DNA of 64,000 bases from Cranoglanis bouderius (lineage: Eukaryota > Chordata > Actinopteri > Siluriformes > Cranoglanididae): NCBI GenBank assembly GCA_023630585.1, contig CM042546.1, positions 17,175,310 through 17,239,309 on the forward strand. The letters are read 5' to 3'. The translations under genes were made by a program, and so were the position numbers. Under the pieces are notes generated by a model, which saw only the letters and a list, made by a program, of their open reading frames with translations, did not search any database and was not told the DNA's origin. Below are positions 1 to 12,325 of the stretch, piece by piece. Position 1 is the stretch's first letter; every line of letters begins with the position of its first letter.

Positions 1-68
1 GCGCAGTTCAGTGGTGGACAACAGAGGGAGCTACTGGCTGTGATGTGGTCAGTGCTGTGTGTGATTGC

Positions 69-77
69 GTGTGTGTG

Positions 78-121
<44 letters not shown>
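69..121. repeat. (TG)n microsatellite
   Basis: Dinucleotide tract of about 26 units with one C interruption near position 84. It translates into His/Thr or Val/Cys runs, which are artefacts. Confidence 0.95.
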
Positions 122-123
<2 letters not shown>

Positions 124-1336
124 ATGTGTCCTCTATTGTTCCACCTTCCATAGCACTGTCATCGACTGTGTATATAAATAGGAAATGTGACAAATTGGTA
201 TGTATCAAACGCATATAGATTTGCTTATTATAGTGTGTGTTTATATATAATGAAAAGAAAAAACAACAACAAAAAAAATACTGAGAATATAAAAATATCC
301 TAATGTAAAACAGAGGTTAAAAAATCTTAACCATTATTTTCAATTAACAGGATACACAACAAAAAACAAAAACCCTATTTATTTAGCTCTTTATGTTCCT
401 TTGGACAGACACACATGCAGACACACATACACACACATACACAAATTTGTCAGGCCATGACTGGACACAAAAGGACTCTTCACACTAGCACTTCAGGACC
501 TCTCACCTAACAGAGTGAAAAAAAAAAGTGCCTCAGCTAAACTGAGGTTGTGGAAGAGGAAGAATAAGGCAGCGTTGGCGGCGAAGGAGCGAGCGGATAA
601 GTAATCTAATGGCCTATCAGCAGGTACAATTGGCACATGAAGGAAAGTGCCAATTTCAAAGCCCCCCCACATGGCAGGGTGATAACAGGCTAGCGGGGGC
701 TCCAGGGACAGGCGGAGAGCCCGGTGTGCGGCATTTGCTAACCTCTTTTTGATACCGCTTTCTGTTTCTTTTCTCTCCGTGCCTCATTCTTAGTCTTTCA
801 TTCAGTGAGTTATACACTGTACACACCCCAAGCCGGCTTAGCTTCACTCCTGCATGAATAACCATCACTCAACCTCTGTAGGTGGGTAAATTAAAAAAAA
901 AAAAAAAAAAAACGTGTGCAAGTGATTAGCTGGAGGAGTATATTTTAATGCTAATGGATTTGTTCAGTCTGATATCACAAATGTATCAGACAACGCTGCA
1001 CATCGCTTGATTATGGTGGGATTAGTAAACTAAAGAAAATACTTTTAAAGTCTGCACTCTTCATCTCCAGCTACATTTCTCTTACCCACACTCTCTCTTT
1101 CACACACACACACACACATAAGCTCAGACTTAATTACCTGACCCTGATACACGATACACATTAGGGCATTAAAGAACCTTTCAGGCCAAGGTATTTGCAA
1201 ATCACTGTGTCTCTGAGACCCTTCTAATCCTTATCTAGGGCCACAATTAATACTTCAACGCACTCCACATCTTCAACACCCCCCTCATCCTCCCCAAACA
1301 CGCCCTTCTCTTGTAGTACTGATGCGATCACGTTTG

Positions 1337-1338
<2 letters not shown>
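122..1338. other. Unique AT-rich non-coding stretch
   Basis: No gene, RNA or transposon signal seen. The block at roughly 560-800 is less AT-rich and compositionally even, with a palindromic-looking pair of tggcac/gtgcca words near 630-652; it could be a conserved non-coding block, but nothing proves it. Short CA runs occur at 410-445 and 1101-1118. Confidence 0.5.
893..912. repeat. Poly(A) run
   Basis: About 20 consecutive A. No retroposon body is recognisable upstream, so it is scored as a simple homopolymer. Confidence 0.9.

Positions 1339-1419
<81 letters not shown>
1339..1419. repeat. (CA)40 microsatellite
   Basis: Uninterrupted CA dinucleotides over about 80 bp. The open frames across it are repeat translations and not genes. 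Confidence 0.97.
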
Positions 1420-2060
1420 CAAGGCTCTAACTGATATGCCAGTGTTTCTCCAGCTGATAGCAAGCGGGATGTGTGTAAACACCTTTCTGTTTTTCTGTAG
1501 AAGGCTGGCTAAACATGCGAAGGAAACAGTACCGCTACAGTACTTAAAACTTACCTACAACCTACGTAGGTCTGTTTAATATTTTGGTTTGACCAGTAAA
1601 TACTGAATCTCGTACACCGGCTTAAATTTATACAGTATATTTCCGACAAAAGAGAACGTGACACATAATAAAAGTTCAGCTTCTTTACAAAGAAAATGAA
1701 AGGTGGGTTAAATGTGTATAAGAATATATTTCCAGAGACCATGTGCAATGCAAAGGAAGTATTAGTGTGTGGAGCTGGTTGTTGAAGGTTGTTAAATATT
1801 CCTAGTGAACGTGTCCCTCCTCGGCCAGTGCTCTGGCCTCACCGGTCCTGCTCTGAATGGAGACATGCCATCATTTCTACATGGCCCCATTAACCACAAC
1901 TCATCCACCGTGGCACAGAGAGCGAGCCCGAACGGAGCTCTTCCACTAACTACAGCAAGCTAGTTAAAATACCCCACGTACAGTACCCATTAAAGCTGCA
2001 ATAGCGGTTTGTTTTGTTTATTTATTTATTTTTACTAGTACAAATAGCCTGCAAAATATG
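1420..2060. other. Unique non-coding stretch
   Basis: No coding, RNA or repeat signal recognised. Confidence 0.5.
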
Positions 2061-2069
2061 TAGAACATG

Positions 2070-2391
2070 GGGGGCATGGTGGCTTAGTGGTTATCATGTT
2101 TGCCTCGCACATCTGGGGTTGGGGGTTTGTATATTCTACCTGTGCTTTGGGGGTTTCCTCTGGGTACTCCGGTTTCCTCCCCCAGTCCAAAGACATGTGT
2201 TGTAGGCTGATTGGCATTTCCAAATTGTCAGTAGTGTGTGAATGTGCTTGCAATTGTGCCCTGCAATGGGTTGGCACCCTGTTCAGGGTGTCCCCTGCCT
2301 TGTGTCCTGAGTTTCCTGGGATAGACTCCAGGCTCCCTTGTGACCCTGTGTAGGATAAGCTGTATGGAAGATGCATGGATAGATGGAGATA
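2070..2391 (+). mobile_element. tRNA-derived SINE, family 1
   Basis: A non-autonomous retroposon. The 5' end carries a good RNA polymerase III A box (tggcttagtgg, 2080-2090); the B box is eroded. The body continues through the words common to all copies in this window (tttcctcc, ccagtccaaagacatg, gataggctcc-like) and ends in the tail gcatggatagatgga. It is probably flanked by a short target-site duplication, tagaacatg, at 2061-2069 and 2392-2400. Such elements move using the reverse transcriptase of a partner LINE, which is not present here. The same family recurs at 2873, 4253, 10190, 37152, 42643, 48537, 56941 and 58928. Family name not assigned. Confidence 0.85.
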
Positions 2392-2400
2392 TAGAACATG

Positions 2401-2858
2401 ACGAAATAATTTGTAAGCAATGGCAACAACACAAGTGTTTTATGTGGCTTGGAAAACTGTGTTGCTTGTCTGTGTTTACACAGGCCTCTTATCAGTCATT
2501 TTATTGATACTCCCCAACTTCTCATTACTTCACCCCCATCTTTGTCTTTTTCAGAAAGGAAAACATGGTGGAATCCGGTAAGCGCCCAGCGCAACCAGAT
2601 ACTTCAACTGCGAGCAAAAAACAAAACAAAAAACAAAACCACTACAGGATTCCAAAAGTGGTAATGACAAGAAACTTGGTAAAACTATTGTAAAGATTAG
2701 CAGGTTGAGAAATTTCTTACTGGTGAAGGAACTAGCCATGTTGAACCTGGTGAAGAATTAGCGATGTTGTTCCTGGATAGATATGAAAATACAACCTGTA
2801 TAAACCATCGAACTGTTTGAAATTTACACAAGACATTAAGTAGACATCACTTAGTGAG
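2401..2858. other. Unique non-coding stretch
   Basis: Nothing recognised apart from an A/C-rich patch at 2617-2640. Confidence 0.5.
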
Positions 2859-2872
2859 CCAGGTAAGGTATC

Positions 2873-3179
2873 CACCCATCCATATTCTGTACCACTTATC
2901 CTACACAGGGTCACGGGGAGCCTGGAACCTATCCCAGGGAACTTGGGGCACAAGGCAGGAGACACCCTGGACAAGGTGCAAACTCATTGCAGGGCACAAT
3001 CGCACACGCATTCACACACTATGGACAAGGTAGAGATGCCAATCAGCCTAGTCTTTGGACTGGGGGAGGAAACCGGAGTGCCCAGACGAAGTCCCTGAGG
3101 CATGGGGAGAACATGCAAGCTCCACGCACACAGGGAGGAGGCGGCATTCATGCTAACCACTAAGCCACCATGCCCCACC
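2873..3179 (-). mobile_element. tRNA-derived SINE, family 1
   Basis: Minus-strand copy. The tail complement (ccatccat) lies at the left and the A-box side (complement of gcatggtggcttagtgg) at the right. It is bounded by a 14-bp direct repeat, ccaggtaaggtatc, at 2859-2872 and 3180-3193, which is the target-site duplication expected of LINE-mediated insertion. The exact duplication shows a clean insertion. Confidence 0.92.
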
Positions 3180-3193
3180 CCAGGTAAGGTATC

Positions 3194-4240
3194 TCCTTAG
3201 ATAAACCACCTTGATAGAAATGCATGTAATGTTAACTAACACCTGTAGTAATAGTAAGCTGAAAACCCCATGGGAGCTCATTAGAAAGGGAAACAGAAGA
3301 GCGAAGGCACTCTTGACCTTTCTCACAGCAGCAAATCAGTAATTGCATTATATAAACTAGCATTGAGTCACGCTTTTGTGTTAACAAGTTGGAATTGTTG
3401 TTTTAGCTATGAACGAGAATGTCAACTACTTGAGGTCTACATGTTATGAACAAACAGTAGGTATTTTTATGATCCATATTTAAAAGACAAAGACAAAGGC
3501 AATAACCTTAACAAACAACCTACCTAACTGCTTGAAAGTGATGTCATGATAATCCTTGGTATTGCTACCTCGAATGGAAAATCTCCGATTCTGGGGGTGT
3601 GGCTTTGTACCCTCATGTGAAAACACTAAAATGATTCAAAGTACATCTGAACAAGGTGAGTAAACTACTCTGATGCTAAATTACAACTTAATGCGACATG
3701 ACAGCCATCCTCTTTGCATCGTCGGCTGCTCTACCGAGAGCGTTCCGGAGCCGTTCACCTCCCCAGCAGCTGTTCTTTTAAAGCTCAGAGGTTTTAGTGA
3801 CCGTCTCCCTTTGCCAGTGGTTTCCACATTATTTAGCACACTCATTTTCTTGTAATAGTAAGCAAGGCAACTGGACTTGTGTTATAGTATTGACGACATC
3901 TCAGTTGAGACAGCAGAAGGTGGGTGGGATTATTATTTTCAGGGTGGTCATGATGTCAGTGCTGTAGCTCGTCCTTTGTATAAAAAAAAATGCTTCTTCA
4001 GAGACATCAGGAGGGTTAGCGCCAGCGTTCAGCTTACAATTGAGAGCAGACAGCTGTTCACTGGTCACTAATTAGCAGCAAGTCTGGAAGATTTCATTTA
4101 CTGTGTAATTTTGTACTAAAAAAAAGGATAATTAATGCGTATTATTTGGGTTGTTATTATCTAACAGTGTACCACTTCACAAGATTTCCACTCTTATAGC
4201 ACCACCACTTTGAGCGATGAGTGACTGTTTATACCTGGTT
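3194..4240. other. Unique non-coding stretch
   Basis: No feature seen on either strand. Short open frames at 3673-4071 have no recognisable similarity. Confidence 0.5.
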
Positions 4241-4252
4241 TATGTAGAACAT

Positions 4253-4563
4253 AGGGGGCATGGTGGCTTAGTGGCTTAGCACGTTTGCCTCACACCTCTG
4301 GGGTAGGGGCTCGAATCCCACCTCCGCCCTGTGAGCACAGAGCTTGCGTGTTCTCCCCGTGCTTTGGGTGTTTCCTCCGGGTACTCCGGTTTGCACTGTA
4401 GGCTGATTGGCATTTCCAAATTGTGAATATGTGTGTGTGTGATTGTACCCTGCGAAGGGTTGGCCCCCTGTCCAGGCTGTCCCCCAGCTTGTGTCCCGAG
4501 TTCCCTGGTATAGGCCCTAGGTGGCCCTGTGTAGGATAAGTGGTATGGAAGAGGGCTGGATGG
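4253..4563 (+). mobile_element. tRNA-derived SINE, family 1
   Basis: Plus-strand copy with the A-box region near 4262-4272, a well-preserved B-box core (ctcgaatccc, about 4311-4320) and the family body, ending ggctggatgga. The stretch holding the family's conserved ccagtccaaagacatg word is deleted near 4390. No clean target-site duplication is visible. The 12 bases upstream (tatgtagaacat, 4241-4252) are identical to those upstream of the copy at 2070. Confidence 0.85.
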
Positions 4564-4565
4564 AA

Positions 4566-6470
4566 TTTTAAGCTTGACACAGTCTTATTCTATTGGCAGA
4601 TAATTTTGCTTCTAGAAATAAATGCTCAAAATGATCTAATTGATCGGCCAATATATAGAACAAGAGCTATTTCAAGCTTGAAATGTGTAAAAATGACTAG
4701 AAATGGGTTTAATAGGTTTATTGTATTCTTAGAATAGGAAACACAAAATATATTTGAGTATATTCAAAATGTCATTTTTTGCAGTGAACCTTTTTTTTTT
4801 TTTTTTGTTTCCAATATCAATCTTTTTAGTGTTGGCAACTTCAGCAAACAGGAACTGTGTTATGACATAATATATTAGCAGGGGTTTGGTTGTCAGCCTG
4901 GCTTGGAGAGACAGCTGTATTTGCACTTGCATAACATCTGGCTGAAATGCATCTCAGAGCTGTTTGTGTGATCGGGTTTAAATGTGTCTTGGGTGAGTTT
5001 ACATTTGCATTTTATATGGATAATACTGGGTGCATAAAAGATGAAAAGATGAAGTGAAAAACGCTCTAAAATGTACTAAATTATTCCAAACTCTGGAATG
5101 CTGGCTTTAGTATATGTGATATAGAGGAGCAACAAGAACAACAACTCAACTAAACACCCTCTCATATCGACACCCTGCACATTAGCATAAGCAGCTACCA
5201 GTGGGTTTTTGAGCATGACCTGGTTGTGAGATTGCAGTTGGCCAGCCGCATTCTGCTTATCTGAAAACCCCAACGAGTGCAGCTCGCACCTCTGAGACAC
5301 ACGCTATCAGCCGAGCCTCACCACTATCACAACTCCAATGATGCAGCACACTGCAGTTAAGCACTGTGTATTTAACTTGTGTATTTATTTGATTGAAATA
5401 AACAACAAGATTTATTACTTCATGAATTGATGGGAATTTCGAAAACTAGAGCAGTGAAACAAGGGCACTGAAACTTCTGAGGTCCATTACAGTCCATTCT
5501 ATTGATGTTCCAGTACTAATGTTATTACTAGAGGAGAAATGCAAGAACAAAACCTGGAGTAGGCAAGATCAGGATGAAAGTTTTTTTCCCCAGGTTTTCC
5601 AGATTTCCAGATACAGATTTTCCAGATACCATCGTTAACGGTATCCTGAAAAGCAAATATGACATGTGATATGCATTAGTGAGGCTACTGAAAATAAGGA
5701 AAGGATTTAGAACCTTATTGTCTTGAGTCTATGTTATTTTGATCACAGAACATGCCTCAACCCCTCTACAACTGCTACAATCAATTTCCACCAGGATTTT
5801 TCTGTTATTCTTCAAAACAGCTTTTTACTGTTAATCCAAATACTGTGAGGGAACAGAAGTGGCAACTCCTCTGATTAAATAACATTAGCCTAGGTCATGT
5901 TAGCATGCTTCAGTAACTAGCCTGTGAATGTTGAATAGACTGAATATCACAGCAGTGTGGTACCTTCTATATTTATCTCCAGGACATTAGACAAAGCAAG
6001 AGCGTAAGCACCCAAATGTTTATAAGCTTCTTATTACCTATTAAACTGAGCTGTTTAAAGTTGTGTAAAAGTTGCTTTTGTTTTGGCGAGAAAGTGGTTC
6101 CGCCTAGCTAACCATAGTTTTGGTTTGCTTCAATTGCATTTCGTAAATAATTTAAAGAAATCATGATAACAGTTTTGTCAAAGAAAGCATGCGATTAGCT
6201 GCCAGTCAACTACAGTGAATCAGATTTTAATGAATGTTGAATTCATTTTATTGATAATAGGTGAAAGGGCATTTTCTGCGAGTTGGGTCGCTGAAAACAT
6301 GTTTTTCTCATTTATTTTTCTAAAAATATTTTAAAGTGCACTCAAAAGTGAATACTATGAAATGTTCTATAAGATGGATTTGTTTCTAATTATTTGAAAA
6401 AGCTTTTTTAATTTTTAAATCAACAGGTAGTGGTTGATCACTGCAAGTTGGTTAAAAACAATTTTCATCA
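4566..6470. other. Unique AT-rich non-coding stretch
   Basis: No gene or transposon recognised. Contains a T16 run at about 4791-4806 and a local near-repeat of ttttccagat words at 5594-5628. Confidence 0.5.
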
Positions 6471-6472
6471 AG

Positions 6473-6805
6473 CAACCGTTTCAGCGGTGGCCCTTCCTTG
6501 GATCACTTTTGGTAGGTACTAACCACTGCATGCCGGGAACACTCCACAAGACCTGCTGTTTTGGAGATGCTCTGACCCAGGCTTCCAGCCATCACAATTT
6601 GGCCCTTGTCAAAGTCGCTCAGATGCTTACTTTTGCCCATTTTTCCTGCTTCCAACACTTTGAGCACTGACTGTTCACTTGCTGCCTAATATACCACCCC
6701 CCCACGACCACCACCACCACCCCCCCTTGACAAGCGCCATTGTAACAAGATAATCAATTTTATTCACTTCACTGTCAGTGGTTTTATTGTTATGGCTGAT
6801 CGGTG
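6473..6805 (-). mobile_element. Tc1/mariner-like fragment (36-spacing family)
   Basis: One end of the DNA transposon family that is most complete at 50722-51850. The right terminus carries the family inverted repeat (complement of cagccataacaataaaac-type sequence), ending ggctgatcggtg at 6805 next to a TA. Reading the minus strand inward gives the transposase N-terminus (residues like MGKSKHLSDFDKGQIVMAG). The element is cut off at about 6473, so the catalytic region and other terminus are missing. A C-rich expansion at 6698-6726 sits in the untranslated leader. Confidence 0.85.
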
Positions 6806-6807
6806 TA

Positions 6808-7786
6808 TATCCTGTATTCGTCAAAAAACAGTAGCAAAGAGTACATTTCTGCAACAGCATCACTATTAATTTTACGGTAACTTCCTGGCAACGCTGTGGC
6901 CAGCTCTTTACTAATTCCAGTCAAATCAAATCCATCAAAACACTGCTTCGTTTAAACCATGTACACAAGACACTAAGGACATTTTGTTGCAACAAGCAGA
7001 AAATTCTGTAGAGATCTCAGACTCTCCGCCACGGATAGTTATAGATCAAGTGACTTACTGTTGCACTACTCTGGAGTCACTGGTCTCACCTTACAAAAAT
7101 TCTGGTAGCTTTGAAACCATAATTAAGGGAGCTGAAATTATTGCCTCTGCATCTCGTTCCTTAATATATCAGCACCTGACAATGATTTCTCCTTTCAAAA
7201 GTAAGTTAGCCCAGGATTAAATACAGCTGCCCCTCCATCTCTCTACCTTTCCAGCTATGAAGTGATATTAACTGATAGAAATCAATGTACATGTAAAGGC
7301 TACCCCCCACCTTTTCTCTAAGTCTACCCTAACTCTCTCTGTCTCTCCTTCTTTAATAAAAGTCCCTCCTTTATGAAAGCGGTAATTGACTTCTCAGAGG
7401 GAGCTGATGCATGGATTCCAGACTATACCCACATCTTCATACAGTTCCTCTAAAGCCAAAGTGCATGTGAGAGGAATCTTAATAATGGCCACACACGGCC
7501 ACTTGCATGGCAAACATCTAGTCTAAACATCTAAACACTGTTTATGCGCATGCATGTCAACGGAGAAGATTATAGCAAGAAAAAGGAGGCGATGCGGTTG
7601 CAAGTGGGACTCGTTTCTTCTATTTGAAAAACTTACTACTACTCTTCCAATCCCTCATCAGCTCTAAGAAACCATCTCTTGGCATCTCTTATATGTAGAA
7701 GCACACCTGCATGCGCCAGCCTTCAGTGGAAAGTCACACAGACTGTCACGCAACATCACGTGGCAGAAAGCGAAAGAGGAATTTGC
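6808..7786. other. Unique non-coding stretch
   Basis: No feature recognised; pyrimidine-rich around 7220-7370. Confidence 0.5.
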
Positions 7787-7834
7787 AACACACACACACA
7801 CATACACACACACACAAACACACACACACACACA
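7787..7834. repeat. (CA)n microsatellite
   Basis: Interrupted CA tract followed by an A-rich run at 7835-7844. Confidence 0.9.
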
Positions 7835-7929
7835 CAAAAAAAAACACTAGCCATGTTTGTACTCTTTTATTTGTAAGCGTATGTGGCCAAGTGAGAATTT
7901 CTGGAATGTTTATGATGATCAGAGATCAC

Positions 7930-8165
7930 TTTAGTTCTCCCCATGTTTGTGTGGGTTTCCTCTGGGATCTCCCACCTCCCAAAAACAAGCCAGTAGATGG
8001 ACTGCTAACTTTATAACTAATTGCTAATTGCACACACATTCCGAGCAATTTGAAAATGCCAATCAATCTACAATGCACGTCTTGGGATTGGGGGAGGAAA
8101 TCCCTGAAGCACGGGGAGAAAATGCAAACTCCACACACACAGGGTGGAGACTGTACTGCTTGTGA
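7930..8165. mobile_element. Two degenerate SINE pieces, head to head
   Basis: Positions 7936-8004 read as the plus strand of a SINE variant (gttctccccatg, tgggtttcctctggg, caaaaacaagccagtagatgga), like the piece at 30975. Positions 8038-8160 read as the minus strand of family 1 (tgccaatcaatctacaatgcac, gggggaggaaat, cacggggaga). Both lack A and B boxes. They meet across about 30 bp of AT-rich DNA. Confidence 0.7.
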
Positions 8166-8169
8166 GGCA

Positions 8170-8999
8170 GGCTACACTTAGTCGGTTCCTGTATATTCCA
8201 CGTGATAAGAAAGTGACATTGCCAGGCAGCTAGGTAGTAGGAGGATTAGCATACATGTCCTAGTAAAGTCAACACACTGCAGACAAGATTCAAGCAGAGT
8301 GGAAGAAAGGATCAGCAAAGATCTGGTCATTCTCTACTGACCATTAACTCCATAGAGCAGCTGTGAGACTCACTGATCACATGATCTTCTATCTTTGAAC
8401 AACTTCAACGAGCTCTTCCGTAGGCATGAAAGGACATCCGGAAAGTGCACGTCCTGTACCAGAGCAGAGAAGACACTCGGACAAGATTCTGGCCTCAGAG
8501 CTGTTATTATACTGTTTCATTTTCCTGTTTTCATTTGTTTAGTGCTATTCATGCAATGGTAGGTGCTTTCTGAGTCCACGAAATGCTGAGTTTCGTTATT
8601 CAAAGGTACACTTGCTGTGTCCCTGGGACAAGCAAATCGACCACTGATCTGAATTCCAAAGCAGTGAGGAAACAAGCTTCATTCAAACTGACACACAAAC
8701 AAGTGTGTGTTCACAAATCAGTTCCAGAGTGTCAACAACTTGATCAGGAAATGGCATGATAGAATGGGATGCCATCTAATTTTACAATTAGAGTGGCCGT
8801 CTAAGTTTAGCTACCTGTGTTATCCAAGTGTGTGCGGTCTGACCCTACAGTAAAGCATCCACTGCCACACCTCCATAAAGCATTCCACAGATCCTGTTAT
8901 GTCCCCTCATTCGAAACTAATACCATTCCCTCCCGCCTAATCTGAACTGCCCCCCCCCCCACTTCTGTCTCACCACCCGATTTGATAACAAATATTCCC
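8170..8999. other. Unique non-coding stretch
   Basis: No gene or transposon signal. A run of 10 C lies near 8951-8960. Confidence 0.5.
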
Positions 9000-9330
9000 T
9001 CACCTAAATTAGAAATGTGAAATAATTATGCCACCGGCCCTCCTACGGGTTATTCATAGGAGCCGGCCGTTGTAAGGGAGCTTTCGTTATACAAATAGGT
9101 TACTTCAGAGAGTGACTTTAATTATGTTGGTTTCAAACAGAACATGAGTGCACAATTCCAGTGGGATTTGGAGTATCCAAGCTCTTTGTTAACTGAGCAC
9201 AAATGTATGCCAGCAAGGAGCATTGGCCCCGACTCTGCGCTCAATTTATTCAGATGCCGCACACCTCTGCCCGTGAATAATTCCATTAATAATAAAGATA
9301 GCAAGAAACACGAGAATCCCCATTCAAGAG
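9000..9330. other. Candidate conserved non-coding block
   Basis: Free of simple repeats and transposons, with balanced composition and homeodomain-type TAAT words (aataattatg, ctttaattatg, ccattaataataaag). It also holds an imperfect stem (ccggccctccta at 9034-9045 with taggagccgg at 9057-9066). This texture is typical of teleost enhancers near developmental genes, but conservation cannot be tested here. Confidence 0.3.
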
Positions 9331-9889
9331 GAAAAAAGGGCTAACAAAGAGAAAGTGCACGTGATATTTCAAGGACAAGTCATGGACAATGTCAAGGGCA
9401 AGGAAAACAAATCATGTTTGTCTTCACTCAACAAAGATGGTTACATCAACCACACTCTTTTTGTTCTCCTTTGTTCCTCTCCTTCATCTTGGGGGAACCC
9501 TTAAAGATCTATGAGGAACCCGATATCAAAATGCCTTCCATCAAAGGAAAACCTTTCGATCAAGGAAACCTTGAGGCACCCCTTTTTTCCCTAAGAGCAT
9601 AGAGTAGACTTGGTTGAACAGATATTGTATGATGGTGCTCCAAGCCTATTCATCAAATTCAGCAGTTAGATTGGTGCTAGTTAGAACGTAAGGTGATCCT
9701 CACACTCTAGCAGTATTCCCAGTACTCAGTCATCCAGAGACTCAGATCTCTACCTGATGCTTCTGAGCTGAGCCCATGCAAAATTTGTAGGAATTGTAAC
9801 AGTTAAGCGAGATTTAATTTGCTTGATAAGCATTAAGAAAAGCTAATCTTACACTAGCAAGTCTAGGGCTGCAGGACATGAAACTAGTT
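9331..9889. other. Unique non-coding stretch
   Basis: Nothing recognised. Confidence 0.5.
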
Positions 9890-10010
9890 TGGGGCTCGAG
9901 TATGGTTTTGAGATGTTTTATGTATTGATTTGGATTTGTCTCAGAATTATTGCCATTTGTACTTGGCCTTGTCTCAGTCACTGGTCTTGCTAAATATGAT
10001 TTTGGTCCCG
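9890..10010. repeat. Degenerate tcttgg-type repeat, left part
   Basis: Imperfectly repeated words of the type ttggtcttg/ttgtctcag. This looks like the left part of a low-complexity repeat that resumes at 10615-10745; the DNA between, including a SINE, would then be inserted. Confidence 0.45.
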
Positions 10011-10189
10011 AATGAGTGTTTGTACAAAATAATGTTCATGTTGTCTATTCTTTATGCATGTACAAATTGAGACTTGAATTAATTTGTTCTTCTAGAAAAC
10101 ATAGCCTAATCATTGGAGCAAATGAAGCCAGCTTGAGAGTTGAGAGAACTAGCATAATTGGTTCAACTATCTATTTAAGAACGGGAGAT

Positions 10190-10452
10190 GATGGTGGCTG
10201 AGTGGTTTGCACGTTTGCCTTGCACCTCCAGGGTTGGAGGTTCAAATCCTGCCTCTGCCCTGTATGTTTCAGGAGTTTCCTCAGGGTACTCTGGTTTCCT
10301 CCCCCAGTCCAAAGACATGCATCGTAGGCTGATTAGCATTTCCAAATTGTCCATAGTGTGTGATTGTGCCCTGCATTGGGTTGGCACCCTATCCAGAGTG
10401 TCCCCCGCCTTGTGCCCCAAGTTCCCTGGGATAGGCTCCAGACTCCCATATC
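10190..10452 (+). mobile_element. tRNA-derived SINE, family 1 (3' truncated)
   Basis: Starts at atggtggctgagtggtttgcacgt (A-box region) and has a good B-box core (ggttcaaatcctg, about 10239-10251). The body runs to gggataggctccagactccc and stops before the usual gtgaccctgtgtaggataag end and tail. No duplication flanks were found. Confidence 0.85.
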
Positions 10453-10614
10453 TTTTTTTAACCAAACATCAGTGGCTCGCGTGTACCTAATAAAACTACT
10501 AGTGGTAAACCAATTATATGCCAACTCTACTGTCCAGAATGATTCTCAAGATAATTTGCTAATTCAGTGTATTCTGGTGTATATGGCTTTCTGGTGTATA
10601 TGAAACTGAATTGA

Positions 10615-10745
10615 AGGCTTTGCCTTGCAAAGGATTTGATGGTTTTCTGTCTTGATCTTGGCTTTGTCTTGTTTTTATCTTGATTCTGTCTCGACCCCCT
10701 TAAAACTCGACCTTGACTCAATCCTGGTCTTGGAATTGACAATGG
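10615..10745. repeat. Degenerate tcttgg-type repeat, right part
   Basis: Words such as tcttgatcttggctttgtc and ttgattctgtctcgac repeat imperfectly. Pairs with 9890-10010. Confidence 0.45.
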
Positions 10746-12069
10746 TTTTGTTGACTACAGCGCAGAAAGAATCATTAGAAAAGCTACAGTCACTAACCCT
10801 GACCACAACTGTAACTTTTTATTCATATGGGTTTGTACAAAAATCTCAAACACCATGTTATCAGAGCCTTAAATAAAGCCTTAAACAAAGCATCACACTA
10901 TACCAGAAAGATGACTGTAATGTGTGTGGTCAATTGACATGGCTATGTAATAACAGGAGAACTCTATTACAGACCCAGCACGGAGACAAATCTGCATCCT
11001 CATCCGCTAATATTTCACACTCATACAAAAACATAATCTGTTTGTTTGACTGCGGGGAAATTTATATTCACCTCATATAGTCACCTGATTGCTTTGGCTG
11101 GACACAATAGTGGTAAATTGCAGGCTGTCTGGTAAACTCAGCCCGTCAGATGTATACACGTAATTCTTTCATGGCTGCTGATTGAAACAAAATTCTAATA
11201 TGCGCCCCCAACCTTGAAAATGACTGCATTCCCAAAGCCTTCTGCTTTAATTTGGGAACAATATTAATTGGGGATAGTGTTTTGGTTTTTTTATGTGATC
11301 TTTCAAAATAATTAAAATGTCAGTGAAACTAAATATGCAAAAGGTCATAGTTTCTGAAATTTCATCTCTTGGGTTATAAGGGAAAATGACTCGCTTATTG
11401 GAAAACAACTGAATTTTGGAGTTGTCTGAGCCTTAGACATGCTCACGTAACAAACCGTGTTATGACACCCAACATGCTGGAATAATCTGGAACCATTTCT
11501 CAGAAGCATATCTGTGACTAGACACCGGTGTAGTTACATATCACAAATAGTGTTAGAAATGGGATTAGTTTCTAATCCATAATAATCTGCTGCCTTGTTT
11601 TGGTTGTATACATGCTGACATACGGTATTTCATGGACCATGTCCACGTGGGTAGAAGAAATATATCCTATAGTCCCAGTAAATATTCTATAGTCAATGAG
11701 ATGTTAGCTAACAAATTGGGTCTTAAAACACTGATCACCTACCAAACCAGTGGTTTAGCTACCAAACCAAAGTTTAATAATTACCCAATTATATGGATTA
11801 TTCTTTCAATATAACAGACTGGTTGAAACAAAAAGTGGTCATAAATATAAAGCTATCTGTAAACTTAGCTGGCTAGGTGACTGCTTTATTTGTTTGTTCG
11901 AACTGCTCTTCATAGTTAATAACATTTATGTTCACAATGCTGTTAGTGCTACTGCTGAGCACTTAGTCCAGATCAGTCCACTATGTTGGGTTAAATAATG
12001 CCTGGTTCATTAAATGGGTGAGCGTAAGCGTCAGAGACCTTTTTATGACAAATTCCTGCTGACCGCTAA
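10746..12069. other. Unique AT-rich non-coding stretch
   Basis: No gene, RNA or transposon recognised. Confidence 0.5.
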
Positions 12070-12325
12070 CACACACACAAACAACATAATAGGCCATGTA
12101 TTTAGGTTCTCATATGAAGAACATCATCTCCAGACCTGCAAAAGGCCTCTGGTGTCGGGATTTAATTATGAAATGCAAAGTGTGCTGTTATAGTACAGAC
12201 GTTCATGCGGTTGGTGCAACAGATATGAATGACTGTAATAAAATATTAAAGGGATATGCAAAGCGGCAGGGAAATCATGGCACCGAGAGTGCATTTAGCT
12301 GAGAGTGGCAGGCCAAAGAGGTGAA
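12070..12325. other. Candidate conserved non-coding block
   Basis: Compact, repeat-free block with homeodomain/POU-like words (gatttaattatgaaatgcaaa, gatatgcaaag). It looks like vertebrate regulatory DNA by composition only. Confidence 0.3.

Noticed and set aside
893..912. Poly(A) run considered as a retrogene tail
   Set aside because: No gene-like sequence precedes it on either strand and no target duplication was found.
2080..2090. A-box words suggesting tRNA genes
   Set aside because: All tRNA-like matches lie at SINE 5' ends; none is followed by a foldable complete cloverleaf and they recur with the same downstream body.
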